From Fulvitalea axinellae (GTDB lineage Bacteria > Bacteroidota > Bacteroidia > Cytophagales > Cyclobacteriaceae): a stretch of DNA of 64,000 nt. The stretch lies in the NCBI RefSeq assembly GCF_036492835.1, contig NZ_AP025314.1, positions 1,488,001-1,552,000 on the forward strand, read 5' to 3'. Position numbers and translations under genes: made by a program. Below, in pieces: positions 1 through 7,613 of the stretch (within the stretch, counting starts at the first letter, position 1; each line of letters opens with the position of its first letter). The notes beneath the pieces were generated by a model. That model ran no database searches, was not told the DNA's origin, and saw only the letters and a program-made list of their open reading frames with translations.

Positions 1-266
1 AATTCACCGAGGATTGTGAGCAGGGTAAGAAGCTTTGTATTTGATGCGGGTGTGAAGTATTTGTCGGGATTGATTTCTAAAACGGACTTGTTCTTTTTGG
101 GATTAAAAAGAATAAAGCCGAAGTGATGATTTGCGAAAAGGCTGTCCTTCAATAGCGTCTTCGCAAGTCTCTTCGGCTTGTTCTTTTTGAAGTGTTGAAT
201 GTGGCTCCCGGATACGTTAAAATTCAGGCTGATTACAATAAACAATAGGCCTAAAAGCGATTTCAT
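1..266 (-). CDS. D-alanyl-D-alanine carboxypeptidase / PBP4 family (peptidase S13), N-terminal part, cut by window edge
   Basis: The reverse strand reads about 88 codons from an ATG at 264-266 to the window edge. A short signal peptide (MKSLLGLLFIVISLNFNVSG) is followed by a segment with HFGFILFNPKKNKS and TPASNTKLLT. The S-N-T-K tetrad fits the SxxK active-site motif of S13 penicillin-binding proteins, where it lies close to the N-terminus as here. Members of the family are periplasmic and trim or cleave peptidoglycan stem peptides. The SxN and KTG motifs lie outside the window, so the class rests on the first motif and its surroundings. The gene is probably downstream of, and cotranscribed with, the small exported protein at 307-567. 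Confidence 0.75.
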   Translation of the reverse strand, partial: MKSLLGLLFIVISLNFNVSGSHIQHFKKNKPKRLAKTLLKDSLFANHHFGFILFNPKKNKSVLEINPDKYFTPASNTKLLTLLTILGE

Positions 267-306
267 GTGATGTCCGGTAGCGTTAGGTAATTCATTCGGT
301 TTGCTT

Positions 307-567
307 TTACTTGATCACTGAAGGGTGTTTTTCAAAATAATACAAAGTGTTGGAGTATGGTGCCAACATCGAACGAACTGTTTCGGGAGCGATTTCTCCT
401 CCCGATACTGCAGGCGCTAAAAACTGATTTTGTCCACCTTGCTGAGTCGAGGTGGAGGTTTCTTTTGCCCCGAATGTATCATTGGAATTGTTAAACAACT
501 CTGCGTTGAAAAAGAGTCCCCAACTGATGCATTGGAACAAAACGAAAAAAAGAATATGCCTCCTCAT
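307..567 (-). CDS. small hypothetical exported protein (86 aa)
   Basis: I do not recognise this protein. It begins with MRRHILFF followed by a hydrophobic stretch to about residue 22, which looks like a signal peptide or a single membrane anchor. The rest is polar, with a Thr/Ser/Gln-rich piece near residues 37-46 and no cysteine after the signal region. It is on the same strand as the PBP4 gene and ends 40 bases before that start, so the two may form one transcript. The ATG start is the only one that supplies the hydrophobic N-terminus. Short length and lack of homology make it uncertain that the gene is real. Confidence 0.45.
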   Translation of the reverse strand: MRRHILFFVLFQCISWGLFFNAELFNNSNDTFGAKETSTSTQQGGQNQFLAPAVSGGEIAPETVRSMLAPYSNTLYYFEKHPSVIK

Positions 568-945
568 TATCTATATAAACTGTCTGTGATTAGATGTTCA
601 CGTTGCGAATGTATAAAATTATTGACAAATAAGCGGTTTCAGGTATTATTTCTATAAAGGTTAAGTTTTTAAAATGCTTTTTTAAATTATTAAAATGCAA
701 ATTTATTGATATGTAAGTTCCTTTGGCTAAATGCAGGACTCTAAAAGCCCCTTACGCAACAATGACACTGGATTGCCGTAGAAGGGTTGCAAACCGTTTG
801 AGAATTTATATGTTTTTTCTCTGTTTTGATAGAGATTGTTAATGCGGTGGGAGTGTCTCTAGACCTAAATTGACGGGATTTGGAAATTGGGAATTATTAT
901 TTTTTGCAACTTTGATTTCGGTGAATAATTAAAAAATATGATGGA
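568..945. other. intergenic region, no gene seen
   Basis: About 380 bases of AT-rich sequence lie between the start of the small exported protein and the nfu terminator. A short open frame on the plus strand (430-657) has no homology signal. The region probably holds the promoter for the leftward small protein/PBP4 pair. I see no RNA gene or convincing repeat in it. Confidence 0.5.
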
Positions 946-982
946 ATAAAAAAAAGCCAGCTTTCCCGAAGGTTGCTGGCTT
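946..982 (-). terminator. rho-independent terminator of the mrp-nfu operon
   Basis: An 8-bp perfect stem (954-961 with 975-982, AAGCCAGC/GCTGGCTT) encloses a 13-base loop. Read on the minus strand it is followed by a run of U residues (946-953). It lies 30 bases past the nfu stop codon. Confidence 0.85.
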
Positions 983-1011
983 ATTAATATTTTTGAATAA
1001 TTGTATTCCGC

Positions 1012-1263
1012 TTATTCGATAGGTTGGGTAGCGTTTATAGCCTCCACTGCAGTGATTTCTGGTACGGCCCTTTTAACTGATTCTTCGATTCCGGCCTTCA
1101 TTGTCATCATTGACATTGGGCAGGAACCGCAAGCGCCCATAAGCTCCACTTTCACAACATTGTCTTCGGTAATTTCCACTACCTGGACGTTGCCGCCGTC
1201 GGCTTCGAGGTAAGGTCGGATATTGTCCAACGCTTTATCTACTTTTTCGATCAAATCTTCCAT
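1012..1263 (-). CDS. NifU C-terminal-like (Nfu) iron-sulfur scaffold protein
   Basis: This is an 83-residue single-domain Nfu protein. The family assembles or carries Fe-S clusters to apoproteins in the cytoplasm. The core EADGGNVQVVEI (about residues 20-31) leads to the cluster-binding motif GACGSCPMS, with Cys45 and Cys48 forming the CxxC pair that bridges a cluster between two subunits. The length matches stand-alone Nfu domains, with no A-type or IscU-like extension. It follows mrp by only 9 bases on the same strand, so the two are surely one operon and act together in cluster delivery. A strong terminator follows. Confidence 0.93.
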   Translation of the reverse strand: MEDLIEKVDKALDNIRPYLEADGGNVQVVEITEDNVVKVELMGACGSCPMSMMTMKAGIEESVKRAVPEITAVEAINATQPIE

Positions 1264-1272
1264 TTCCCTGAG

Positions 1273-2364
1273 TTAGAAATTAGGGGTTGCGCTTTGTTGT
1301 TTGGCTTCGGAACGTTTTGCGTTGCTGATGGCGGTTTGTCTTGCCACCTCTTCGGCAAGCTTGCCGAAAGCTTCCGCCGTAACGCCCTCTTTCATGATGG
1401 CGGGGTAACCCGAATCGCCGGATTCGCGGATACTCTGCACTATCGGAATCTCCCCCAAGAACGGTACTCCGTACTTTTCGGCCATTTCTTTACCGCCGTC
1501 TTTTCCGAAGATGAAATATTTGTTTTCGGGTAACTCCTCCGGGGTAAAATAGGCCATATTCTCGACAATTCCCAAGACGGGAACATTAATTTGAGGTTGC
1601 AAGAACATGTTGATTCCCTTCTTTACATCGGCCAATGCCACTTTTTGCGGAGTGGTCACGATAACGGCTCCGGAGAGTGGAACGTTTTGTACCAATCCCA
1701 GATGGATATCGCCTGTTCCGGGAGGGAGATCCACTACCAAGTAGTCAAGTTCGCCCCATTCGGTATCGCCAATAAATTGCTTGAGCGCCGAAGTGGCCAT
1801 AGGGCCTCTCCATATTACGGCGTTGTCGCCGGTAAGGAAACCGATGGACATCAGTTTGATACCGTACTGCTCAATGGGCGTGATAATGTCTTTGCCGTTT
1901 TGCTTATGCACTTCGGGCATCTCGCGCTCGCAGTTGAACATTGTGGGTACCGACGGTCCGTAAATATCGGCGTCGAGCAAACCTACTTTGGCTCCGTTGC
2001 GTGCCAAGGCTAAGGCCAGGTTCGCGCTGACGGTAGATTTGCCTACGCCACCTTTGCCGGAGGCGACGGCGATAACGTTCTTGACACCTTGTAATACGGG
2101 CGTATTGTCGAATGCCGCGGTTACGTTGGAAGTCATTTCCGGAACAACCTCCCAACCCTCGCCGGCTACGGCGCTAACGGCCTCGATACAGTCGTTTTTA
2201 ATTTTCTCTTTCAGCGGGCAGGCCGGTGTGGTAAGCACTACCTGAAACCGAATTTGCCCGTCGCTGATTTCCAGGTCCTTGATCATGTTGAGCGTGACCA
2301 AGTCCTGATTCAGGTCCGGGTCCTGAACGGTGGAAAGAGCTTTTATAACTTCTTCTTTCGTCAT
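1273..2364 (-). CDS. Mrp/NBP35 (ApbC) family P-loop ATPase, iron-sulfur cluster carrier
   Basis: Residues 1-80 form a MIP18/DUF59 domain and residues 95-340 an Mrp-type deviant Walker ATPase, with the loop GKGGVGKS at 103-110 and DADIYGPSVP, DLPPGTGD and GIVENMA further on. Mrp/ApbC proteins carry Fe-S clusters to client proteins. The segment after GIVENMA reads YFTPEELPENKYFIFG, where enterobacterial ApbC has a CxxC cluster-binding pair. No CxxC is present here, so cluster binding must differ or depend on the adjacent Nfu. I chose the ATG at 2364 (363 aa), which starts directly at the DUF59 domain. A TTG at 2388 would add eight residues. Confidence 0.93.
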   Translation of the reverse strand: MTKEEVIKALSTVQDPDLNQDLVTLNMIKDLEISDGQIRFQVVLTTPACPLKEKIKNDCIEAVSAVAGEGWEVVPEMTSNVTAAFDNTPVLQGVKNVIAVASGKGGVGKSTVSANLALALARNGAKVGLLDADIYGPSVPTMFNCEREMPEVHKQNGKDIITPIEQYGIKLMSIGFLTGDNAVIWRGPMATSALKQFIGDTEWGELDYLVVDLPPGTGDIHLGLVQNVPLSGAVIVTTPQKVALADVKKGINMFLQPQINVPVLGIVENMAYFTPEELPENKYFIFGKDGGKEMAEKYGVPFLGEIPIVQSIRESGDSGYPAIMKEGVTAEAFGKLAEEVARQTAISNAKRSEAKQQSATPNF

Positions 2365-2538
2365 AAATTCCGAAAAGCTTTGGTTCAAGGAAATAAACAG
2401 CTAATTCCCTGTACGCATTAGGAACGGGAAAAGCCGATATTCATTGCGAAAATAGCCTTTTTTGTCGACTTAGTTGACGACAGTGCCAAAGTATGTGTTG
2501 TCTGCGTCGATTTGGGCCTAAAACTGTTTGTCACAACG

Positions 2539-2997
2539 TCAGGCTATTTCAAGTATTTTAAACGCTTTGCCGTTGACGGAGAAACATTCGTTTGCCTTCT
2601 TGCCTGAGCAGGCTTGTCCAAATGGCGTTACAGGGGACACCGCAAAGGCATTTTGGCCTTCGGCCGATATTTTTCCGGCGCTAACACAAAGGTAAAACAG
2701 TCCACTGTCGGTTTGTAGCAACGCTCCGGCTTCGGCTTTTTCCAATGTCTTGGCGGGTGGAAACTGTTCTAGAATTTTTTTGATTTTCAATGCTTCTGCC
2801 AGCTGGGCGGCGTTTTTGTCACGCTCAATCTGCATCATCGCCCGGCCGGTTTCGTATTTGTCGCCGGCGCTGCTTTTTCCTTCCTCGTTCGCAGCGCTTT
2901 GGGCGGTGTTCATCGCCTGTTTGGCTACGGTAATACGCTGGTTAATATGTTCCAGACAGGTTTCGTAAAGCTTGACTTTAAGCTCCTTCAGATCCAT
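2539..2997 (-). CDS. GreA/GreB C-terminal-domain-like protein
   Basis: This 152-residue protein has a helical N-terminal half (residues 1-95) rich in Ala, Lys and Glu, which could form a coiled coil. The C-terminal half contains VSPVTPFGQACSGKKANE followed by FSVNGKAFKILEI. That matches the SPLGxALxGKKxGD...YxILEI pattern of the FKBP-like C-terminal domain of transcript cleavage factors GreA/GreB. The acidic N-terminal coiled coil that enters the RNA polymerase channel is not obvious, so an RNA polymerase-binding role is inference. Homologues in this phylum are sometimes mislabelled as 3-oxoacyl-ACP synthase. The gene diverges from the Nudix gene. Confidence 0.7.
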   Translation of the reverse strand: MDLKELKVKLYETCLEHINQRITVAKQAMNTAQSAANEEGKSSAGDKYETGRAMMQIERDKNAAQLAEALKIKKILEQFPPAKTLEKAEAGALLQTDSGLFYLCVSAGKISAEGQNAFAVSPVTPFGQACSGKKANECFSVNGKAFKILEIA

Positions 2998-3047
2998 ACT
3001 TTGATATTTTGAGTACGAAAATAGTGAATTTCCCGTATTCGTCGGCT

Positions 3048-3055
3048 TATCTTTG
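3048..3055 (+). promoter_or_regulatory. -7 promoter element TAnnTTTG close to the Nudix start codon
   Basis: TATCTTTG is an exact match to the Bacteroidota -7 consensus TAnnTTTG and ends six bases before the ATG at 3061. Transcription would begin at or within a few bases of the start codon, giving a leaderless or near-leaderless mRNA. No clear TTTG -33 element is present at the usual distance (TTTC at about 3030). Confidence 0.5.
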
Positions 3056-3060
3056 TCTGA

Positions 3061-3627
3061 ATGAAAAATATGGATTGGAAAACCCTGAAATCGGAAAGGG
3101 TATTGGAGGATCGCTGGATCAGCGTTCGTTCAGACGTTTGCCAAATGCCCAACGGCCGTTTGGTGGAACCTTATTATGTGCTCGACTATCCAGATTGGGT
3201 AGCGGTGGTGGCGATAACCGATGAGGGCGAAGTGATAATCAACCGACAATATAGGCACGGGGCCGGCCGGACGATTTTGGAACTGCCCAGCGGGACGGTG
3301 GAGCCGAACGAGGATCCTGCGGAAACGGTAGCGAGAGAGCTTTTGGAAGAGACTGGCTATATTTTCGATAAGATTATAAAAACGGGAGAAACTTCCGCCA
3401 ATCCGTCAAACCACTCAAACATTGCGCATTGTTTTTTGGCTTTGGGCGGGCGTAAAATTGCCGAACAAAACCTTGACGAGTCGGAGGAGATCGAGGTGAA
3501 CCTTGTGAGTCTGGATCGGTTTGGGGAGATGTTGGAAGGTAATGAACTCCTGCAGGCTATGCACGTGACCTCGGCCTTTTACGCATTAAGGAAGTTGGAT
3601 AAAATGAAAGGCCCGGATTTAGGATAA
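3061..3627 (+). CDS. Nudix hydrolase, ADP-ribose pyrophosphatase-like
   Basis: The Nudix box is complete at residues 78-100: G78-x5-E84-x7-RELLEETGY (GTVEPNEDPA at its start), which positions Mg2+ for cleavage of a nucleoside diphosphate linked to another group. The N-terminal strand region (YVLDYPDWVAVVAI) and the AEQNLDESEEIEV segment before the last helix resemble the ADP-ribose pyrophosphatase/GDP-mannose hydrolase branch (NudF/NudK type). Substrate cannot be fixed from sequence. The length of 188 residues is normal for that branch. It is divergent from the GreA-like gene and followed after 31 bases by a small membrane protein in the same direction. Confidence 0.9.
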   Translation: MKNMDWKTLKSERVLEDRWISVRSDVCQMPNGRLVEPYYVLDYPDWVAVVAITDEGEVIINRQYRHGAGRTILELPSGTVEPNEDPAETVARELLEETGYIFDKIIKTGETSANPSNHSNIAHCFLALGGRKIAEQNLDESEEIEVNLVSLDRFGEMLEGNELLQAMHVTSAFYALRKLDKMKGPDLG

Positions 3628-3658
3628 GATAAAAATCAAAGGCCTAAAAGCGCTGGTT

Positions 3659-3997
3659 ATGAGAATCATGAATTTAATAAACATCATCTTGGTTTTGGGG
3701 TTCGGATTGGTCAATGGCTTTTTGGCTTCATACTTTTTTCTGGGGCCCAAATCGAAGCATGAAGAGCTCTTGGCGGATTTCTGGCCTCATTTGATCTCCC
3801 GGTTCGGATTTATGATGTTGCCGGCCGTCATATTCGTGCTGATTCTCTATTTGTTGAACTTATTGATGACTTCGGTAAGTCGGGAAAAAATGGAGAACCG
3901 GCAGGCGTACTGCCTGAAGGTTGCGTTGTTGGCTTTGTTGGTTCTCGCTGTTTTTGATTTTGCCGGATGCCTGATTTTTTTCCAAGCTTTCGCCTAA
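3659..3997 (+). CDS. small hypothetical integral membrane protein
   Basis: A 112-residue protein of unknown family. Three hydrophobic segments are visible at about residues 3-27, 45-68 and 86-110, so it is probably a three-helix inner-membrane protein. A short basic stretch between helices 2 and 3 (SREKMENRQ) suggests a cytoplasmic loop. It starts 31 bases after the Nudix stop and converges on the LAS-peptidase gene with a gap of only 12 bases. No catalytic motif is seen. Confidence 0.65.
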   Translation: MRIMNLINIILVLGFGLVNGFLASYFFLGPKSKHEELLADFWPHLISRFGFMMLPAVIFVLILYLLNLLMTSVSREKMENRQAYCLKVALLALLVLAVFDFAGCLIFFQAFA

Positions 3998-4009
3998 AAT
4001 GACTTTTCG

Positions 4010-4834
4010 TTACAGTTGCAAGTGGATATGATCGTCGTGGCGGACGGCGTGGCAACCGTGAAAACGGACCTTTTTTTCTTGGCCAAGACCAAGACGGCTT
4101 TTGAGGTGCGGCTCGATAAAGATTTTTTTGATTGCTTTTGAGTTCAGAAGTTCACGTATCAGGTTTTCGGTTTTGTCCTGATCCATTTCCATTTTCCTTT
4201 CGGCGGAAAAAGTGAAGCGCCCGAGCAAGTCGTATTGAAAGAATCCTTTTTTGGCACAAGCTCTTGCTTGATGGAATTCGCCTTTTTGGGGCTCTTCGTA
4301 AATTCCGTAGCCCAACCAAGCGGGAGATTCTCCCGAAAGTAATTTGCCGGAATTTATGTCTTTGTAGATAAACGCCAAATCCAATTTGTTGCCGTCGTTA
4401 TGGCTTAGGTGCGGAAGAAGCGGGAAACCGTCCCAAAACGGGAAGTTCGCTTCGAGATAAGTGACGGACAAATCAGGGTGCTTTTTGGAAAATCGATTGG
4501 CTACAGTATGGATTTCTTTCGAAAGCCGTGAGCTGACATAATGTCTGTTGAGCAGTACAGTAAGGCGATTGAGTGGAATTAGGTTTCCGTCTCGTGAAAT
4601 CGGTAAAGGTTTTCGACCAAAAACAGGAGCCAATTTTGGGACAATCAGGAATGTGGCTGACAGATAAATCGCAAGAAAAACACAGGCGGTCCAGAGCTTT
4701 GGTTTTGTTTTAAAAAATGGGAATGTAGCGGTTACGGCTTTCGCCAAAAGATAAACGATTCCGCCGATTTGGGTGATGATGGTTAGCGCTATAAATATAA
4801 AAGCGGAAACGACGAAGGATAAGGCTTTGCGCAT
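4010..4834 (-). CDS. membrane-anchored LAS-family (MepA/VanY-like) metallopeptidase
   Basis: Two hydrophobic segments (about residues 7-33 and 47-66) anchor the protein, and the rest should face the periplasm. The zinc-ligand pattern of LAS peptidases (H-x6-D ... H-x-H) is present: SHNDGNKLD gives His145 and Asp152, and RHDDHIHLQL at the extreme C-terminus gives His269 and His271. MepA-type enzymes have a comparable HDDHFHVR end. Such enzymes cut peptide cross-links or D-amino-acid bonds in peptidoglycan. The C-terminus stops three residues after the last His, so the enzyme has no downstream domain. Exact bond specificity cannot be read from the sequence. Confidence 0.65.
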   Translation of the reverse strand: MRKALSFVVSAFIFIALTIITQIGGIVYLLAKAVTATFPFFKTKPKLWTACVFLAIYLSATFLIVPKLAPVFGRKPLPISRDGNLIPLNRLTVLLNRHYVSSRLSKEIHTVANRFSKKHPDLSVTYLEANFPFWDGFPLLPHLSHNDGNKLDLAFIYKDINSGKLLSGESPAWLGYGIYEEPQKGEFHQARACAKKGFFQYDLLGRFTFSAERKMEMDQDKTENLIRELLNSKAIKKIFIEPHLKSRLGLGQEKKVRFHGCHAVRHDDHIHLQL

Positions 4835-4965
4835 ATGCGAGTGTTAAAAAGTAAAGTGTATCTGTTTCCAAAAATAGAATTGAGTGGCGAGAAATCGTAA
4901 TCCGAGCGGGAAGAATATGAGCGGTGAAAGTTAGTTTTGGTTAACAGGATGACCTTCTAAAGGTT

Positions 4966-5583
4966 ATGAAAGTATCGGAAACTAATAAAACAGCTATGGC
5001 GCACGACGATAACCTATTGAAACGGTTGGGTTTTTTGTATGAGGGAACTATCCCGGCCGAAAACCTGATATCGCAAGGCAAGGCGAAACGGTTTTTGGAC
5101 ATGATAGTCGAAAATGCGACGGATAATCTGAAGGTGGAGGCTTTGCGGGTGAAGGAACGGGATTTCGTGGCCATCGCCGTAGCCAATACGCTTAGGAACC
5201 GCCTTTTGGTGGAGGCCTTTTCGGAATCCAGTTTGCAAGACGGAGCCACTAATGAGGAATTGGGCGAAGCCCTTGTCTTGTCGGTGCAGTTTGGCTACCA
5301 TAACACTTTGGGGAAATTGCAGGGAGCCGTGGGGGCGAAGCCCGGCGTTTCCGATGCCGCGATTGACCATATCGATATGTCCGACGCCGCTATTGGGCCA
5401 GAGATGGTGGAGTTGATTTCTATCGCCGTTTCGTCGGTGAATGGTTGTAAACTTTGTATGAAAGCCCATTACGATAAGTTTAAAAAACTGGAAGCGAGCG
5501 AAGACAAGCTGAGGGAAGCCATGCGGGTGGCCGCTACAGTGGTGTCACTTTCTCGGATGGTTTATGATTATGGGAAAATATAG
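4966..5583 (+). CDS. AhpD-like alkylhydroperoxidase / carboxymuconolactone decarboxylase family protein
   Basis: The 205-residue protein has the AhpD fold signature: a general acid/base Glu (E149 in GPEMVEL) followed by NGCKLCMKAHYDKF with Cys161, Cys164 and His168. The spacing matches Glu118, Cys130, Cys133 and His137 of the mycobacterial AhpD, but the residue at its His132 position is Leu163. In that system AhpD reduces the peroxiredoxin AhpC. No ahpC is next to this gene, so its partner is unknown. A second ATG at codon 11 is possible. The gene stands alone, with a probable terminator about 40 bases downstream. Confidence 0.82.
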   Translation: MKVSETNKTAMAHDDNLLKRLGFLYEGTIPAENLISQGKAKRFLDMIVENATDNLKVEALRVKERDFVAIAVANTLRNRLLVEAFSESSLQDGATNEELGEALVLSVQFGYHNTLGKLQGAVGAKPGVSDAAIDHIDMSDAAIGPEMVELISIAVSSVNGCKLCMKAHYDKFKKLEASEDKLREAMRVAATVVSLSRMVYDYGKI

Positions 5584-5620
5584 GAGGTGGGGATTATGTT
5601 GAGGTTTATGGTGTGATTGG

Positions 5621-5647
5621 TGCCTCGGATTTTTTCGGGGCATTTTT
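5621..5647 (+). terminator. probable terminator after the AhpD-like gene
   Basis: TGCCTCG (5621-5627) pairs with CGGGGCA (5636-5642) with one wobble, and a T-run (5643-5647) follows. It lies 38 bases past the stop codon. Confidence 0.5.
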
Positions 5648-5811
5648 CGTTTTGATCAGATGGAAACATCGCTAAGGTTTGGGCTTTGGGAACGATTAGA
5701 GATCAGGCGCCTAAATGTTGTGGATACCAAGGTGCGAATTCGGTTTGTGCGCGAACATTTTTATTCCCGGATTCTTTTCAATTAGAGTAGATTTTGTCGG
5801 GGGAAAGCATC

Positions 5812-7605
5812 ATGGCGTTTTGTTATAGAAGTCAGGGAAGTAGGAAAGGGAAACCTTCGGGTGGAGAAGCCGGACTGGCCAAAACCAGACCTGGCGGAGG
5901 CTTTGTGGCGCAAGGCTGGTTTGGCGGTGACGGACCCTTTGGAGGAATGGAGGCGCCGATTCAGGCGATGCTGACGAGTGCCGCGTTTAAAGCCGGAATA
6001 GTGGAGGCTGATCCGGAAAAAGGGATGATGTCTGGAGTAAAACGGGCCTATAATCATGGGGAAATCGGTAAAATCGAAAGTTTGTTGAAGGAGTACGAAA
6101 AGATAATGGCCAATAGGCCCGGATCTTTGAATGATAGGTTTCGTGTTTTGGATCAGCTAGAACGAAACCTATACCAATGGTATGGTAAAAACCCTTTTTT
6201 GTCGAAAACCAAAGGGAAAAGAACCGAGTATTCCCCCTTTATGATGATGTTCAGGCAATTGGCTTTTGATTTGGAGCGGGAGCATGACTCGTTGGTCCAA
6301 ATTTGCGTTAGGCGAGGCAGTATGGTGTGGATTCCGGAGATGCAGGGCAAAGGCGATTTCTCTGAAGTGGGGCGTATGACAACCCTCTGGGCTGATTTGT
6401 TGGGAGGAAGAACGAATTTGAGAGTGTCCGAATTTGAGGATGAGCAACTTGGCCCGAACCCGAGCAAACTGTCGCCGGGTTTAAGCAAGAAAAAAAGCAT
6501 TAGTGTCAGTTATATTGATGCGCTTTCGAAAGAGAGGAAAGAAAAAGTCCTGAAATCGGCCATGAAGAACAAAAGTGCTTCGGGCCTAGACCTGGCTGAA
6601 GGCGAGGATCCATTGACCTCCGTGGGCCCTAAGCCAAAGACGCGCAGGGGAGTGGCCTTTGGTGGGGAAGTAAAAGTAGCCAAAGTGGTTTTGCCTTCGG
6701 GACAGGAACATCAGGAAGAAATGGGAGATGACAGTGTTGTGGCTCGAGGGCCATCAACTATTTTCGAAGAAACAGGTGCGCTTTTGGATAAAGACTCTAA
6801 AGAATGGAGGGGCGACTCTGGGGGAGTGGAACATAAAATGGGGCATCGGGCTTTTCCGAAATACGCTGAATTGGCAAACCAAAAATGGGCTGGAACTTCA
6901 GACAGCCTTACTTTTAGGGAAAGAGTTATGGCTGATGTAGCGAAATTGTTGCGGACTAATTCCGGTCGAGCGTTATTGATGGATGTCTGTCGTCCCGGAG
7001 GTCCGGAATCCAAGAACTTCCCGTGTGTGGATATGTCTGTAAACCCTTCAATGGATGTAGTGCTAAGTGAAGACGATCAAGAAGTGGCGGGGAAATTTAG
7101 GCGCGATTCCTATAACGTGACTATGAGCGGGGATACGGTAGAGTCGTCAGTGACTTTGGCTACAGCAAAAAGCCTAGCGGAAGAGAAAGACGGCGATTAT
7201 GAAGTGTGTGGCGCATTTAGCCATCCGGGGCCAGAGTGCAAGGTTCAGATAGAGACACCTAGGGTTACGGTAAGTGATTTTGAATATATGGTGCCGGCTC
7301 CGGGCTGGGATCCTTCGAGGCACGAAGGCCCGATGGGCTTGCTTCCCCGGTTTGTGCATTTTGCGGGAATGCTGGGACAGGCTAGGGATAAGCAACATGG
7401 TTATGACAGGATGGGCGCCTCCAAAGCCGTTGGCGGGCTGGGTTCCGAAGGGGATTTGCGTGCGGAATGGGGCTTGTCTCCCCGTGTTGCAGATAATGCG
7501 TTTCCTGTAATTATCGATGACAAGACTAAGCAAGTAAGGGTGAGTTCGGAGAAACCGATTGATTTCAGCGAGTTTGATGATATCGATATGAGTGACCTTC
7601 TGTAA
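5812..7605 (+). CDS. M91/NleD-like effector-family protein with degenerate zinc site (paralogue A)
   Basis: No family assignment is certain. Residues 1-50 are Gly-rich. PIQAMLTSAAFK starts a helical region, and residues 109-175 (LDQLERNLYQWYGKNP ... EREHDSLV) form a domain shared with paralogues B and C. Residues 185-340 are charged and probably disordered. The C-terminal 220 residues resemble M91 peptidases: TFRERVM...GRALL, then PRFVHFAGMLGQA where M91 has LAHELIHA, then EGDLRAEWGLSPR like the family's EN-x-LR-x-E-x-G motif. The HExxH position reads GMLGQ, so zinc catalysis by this site is not expected. There is no signal peptide. I chose the ATG at 5812 over a TTG at 5794. Paralogue B starts 8 bases after the stop, so they form an operon. 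Confidence 0.6.
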   Translation: MAFCYRSQGSRKGKPSGGEAGLAKTRPGGGFVAQGWFGGDGPFGGMEAPIQAMLTSAAFKAGIVEADPEKGMMSGVKRAYNHGEIGKIESLLKEYEKIMANRPGSLNDRFRVLDQLERNLYQWYGKNPFLSKTKGKRTEYSPFMMMFRQLAFDLEREHDSLVQICVRRGSMVWIPEMQGKGDFSEVGRMTTLWADLLGGRTNLRVSEFEDEQLGPNPSKLSPGLSKKKSISVSYIDALSKERKEKVLKSAMKNKSASGLDLAEGEDPLTSVGPKPKTRRGVAFGGEVKVAKVVLPSGQEHQEEMGDDSVVARGPSTIFEETGALLDKDSKEWRGDSGGVEHKMGHRAFPKYAELANQKWAGTSDSLTFRERVMADVAKLLRTNSGRALLMDVCRPGGPESKNFPCVDMSVNPSMDVVLSEDDQEVAGKFRRDSYNVTMSGDTVESSVTLATAKSLAEEKDGDYEVCGAFSHPGPECKVQIETPRVTVSDFEYMVPAPGWDPSRHEGPMGLLPRFVHFAGMLGQARDKQHGYDRMGASKAVGGLGSEGDLRAEWGLSPRVADNAFPVIIDDKTKQVRVSSEKPIDFSEFDDIDMSDLL

Positions 7606-7613
7606 TTCGGGAT

